Shown here in pieces: positions 63,636 to 64,000 of a stretch of 64,000 nt of DNA. The DNA is from Candidatus Sumerlaeaceae bacterium (GTDB taxonomy: Bacteria > Sumerlaeota > Sumerlaeia > Sumerlaeales > Sumerlaeaceae). The first letter of the stretch is position 1; each line of letters opens with the position of its first letter. The stretch spans positions 1 to 64,000 of the forward strand of contig JAIBAT010000005.1 of the NCBI GenBank assembly GCA_019695055.1. Direction: 5' to 3'. The position numbers were made by a program, and so were the translations under genes. The notes under the pieces were generated by a model. It saw only the letters and a program-made list of their open reading frames with translations. It did no database searches and had not been told where the DNA came from.

Positions 63636-64000
63636 TCAGCTCTCCGTTCCCTTCTTGCGCGACCTGTGGAAGATCTCGGAGAGATGCCGCGCCCGGCTTG
63701 CAATATCCTGCGCCCGCATCAGGTCGCCGATGATCGCCACGTTGTCCGCCCCGGCCCCCGCCACATCCGGCAGCCGCTCCTCCGTAATTCCACCAATCGC
63801 GACAATGGGGACCCGGCTGATGTTGCGCACCCAACGCAATGGCCCCAACCCCAGGGTCGCCCACTCGGATTTCTTTGTGGTCGTATCATAAATGGGCCCA
63901 AGTCCAATGTAATCCACACCCAGCATCTGCGCCGCTATGGCCTGCTGCTTCGTATGGGTCGACAGCCCCACGAGCTTTCCGGGACCCATGACTTCCCGCG
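63636..64000 (-). CDS. thiE: Thiamine-phosphate synthase, C-terminal part, cut by window edge
   Basis: The frame is open to the edge; the ATG at 63989 is internal, so the N-terminal part lies beyond the window. LVGLSTHTKQQAIAAQ, GVDYIGLGPIYDTTTK, VPIVAIGGITEERLPDV and GADNVAIIGDLM are the conserved TenI/ThiE barrel motifs for the pyrophosphate and thiazole phosphate sites. It couples the pyrimidine and thiazole halves of thiamine. It leads into thiL, then cbiM, in one leftward run. Confidence 0.92.
   Translation of the reverse strand, partial: REVMGPGKLVGLSTHTKQQAIAAQMLGVDYIGLGPIYDTTTKKSEWATLGLGPLRWVRNISRVPIVAIGGITEERLPDVAGAGADNVAIIGDLMRAQDIASRARHLSEIFHRSRKKGTES

Overview
The window is a GC-rich bacterial chromosome segment with dense, mostly short-gap gene clusters on both strands. 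An outer-membrane style of life is suggested by lipoprotein signals, a bifunctional penicillin-binding protein 1C, an O-antigen ligase-like protein, a membrane-fusion/ABC exporter and many polyisoprenol-linked sugar transferases. Nothing in the sequence fixes the phylum. The mixture (YD-repeat giant protein, PafA-like phosphatase, YfhO protein, GHL10 hydrolase, Fe-S aldo/keto reductase) would fit a Gram-negative-type lineage of the PVC/FCB or candidate-phylum kind, but that is inference only.

Layout. 1-6.1 kb: housekeeping (glutamate synthase large chain cut by the window edge, a GHL10-type glycosidase with a clear intrinsic terminator, an RlmD-type rRNA methyltransferase, a ROK sugar kinase). 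6.3-27.9 kb: a long glycan/lipid-carrier locus holding four GT39-like membrane transferases, two GT2 transferases of the polyprenyl-phosphate type, a nucleotide-sugar SDR, two DegT/StrS aminotransferases, a Gfo/Idh/MocA oxidoreductase, a TVP38 membrane protein, an HAD phosphatase and a ferredoxin-like aldo/keto reductase. A lipoprotein MFP-ABC-permease exporter, a DUF421 protein and a PafA-type phosphatase interrupt it. 27.9-34.7 kb: tilS, a small Ycf35/DUF1257-like gene, pbpC (whose frame runs on antisense through that small gene), pyruvate kinase and a corrinoid adenosyltransferase. 34.7-40.8 kb: an SGNH-hydrolase-like membrane protein, a YfhO protein and another multi-pass protein, read as one leftward operon.

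40.9-52.2 kb is the accessory-looking part. It has a helical-repeat protein followed by two tiny cysteine-rich proteins. A TPR-like gene broken by a single base in a C6 run overlaps a 1362-residue RHS/YD-repeat protein with a Cys/His-rich C-terminal tip. A small AT-richer lipoprotein gene (immunity candidate) comes next, then about 1.7 kb without a credible gene that contains two adjacent 366-nt degenerate direct repeats and a third partial copy. 52.2-57.7 kb: a methyltransferase, tRNA-Gln(UUG) with encoded CCA, an O-antigen ligase/TPR protein, a cardiolipin synthase-like PLD protein and an MBL hydrolase. 57.6-64 kb, all leftward: thiE (partial), thiL, cbiM, a NicO-type metal permease, cbiQ and cbiO in tight overlap, followed by a DinB-like protein. 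Cobalt/nickel uptake here and the corrinoid adenosyltransferase at 34 kb suggest cobamide use.

Coordinates of starts were chosen from ribosome-binding sites, signal peptides and overlap with neighbours. Family assignments rest on motifs read by eye; no database search was possible.
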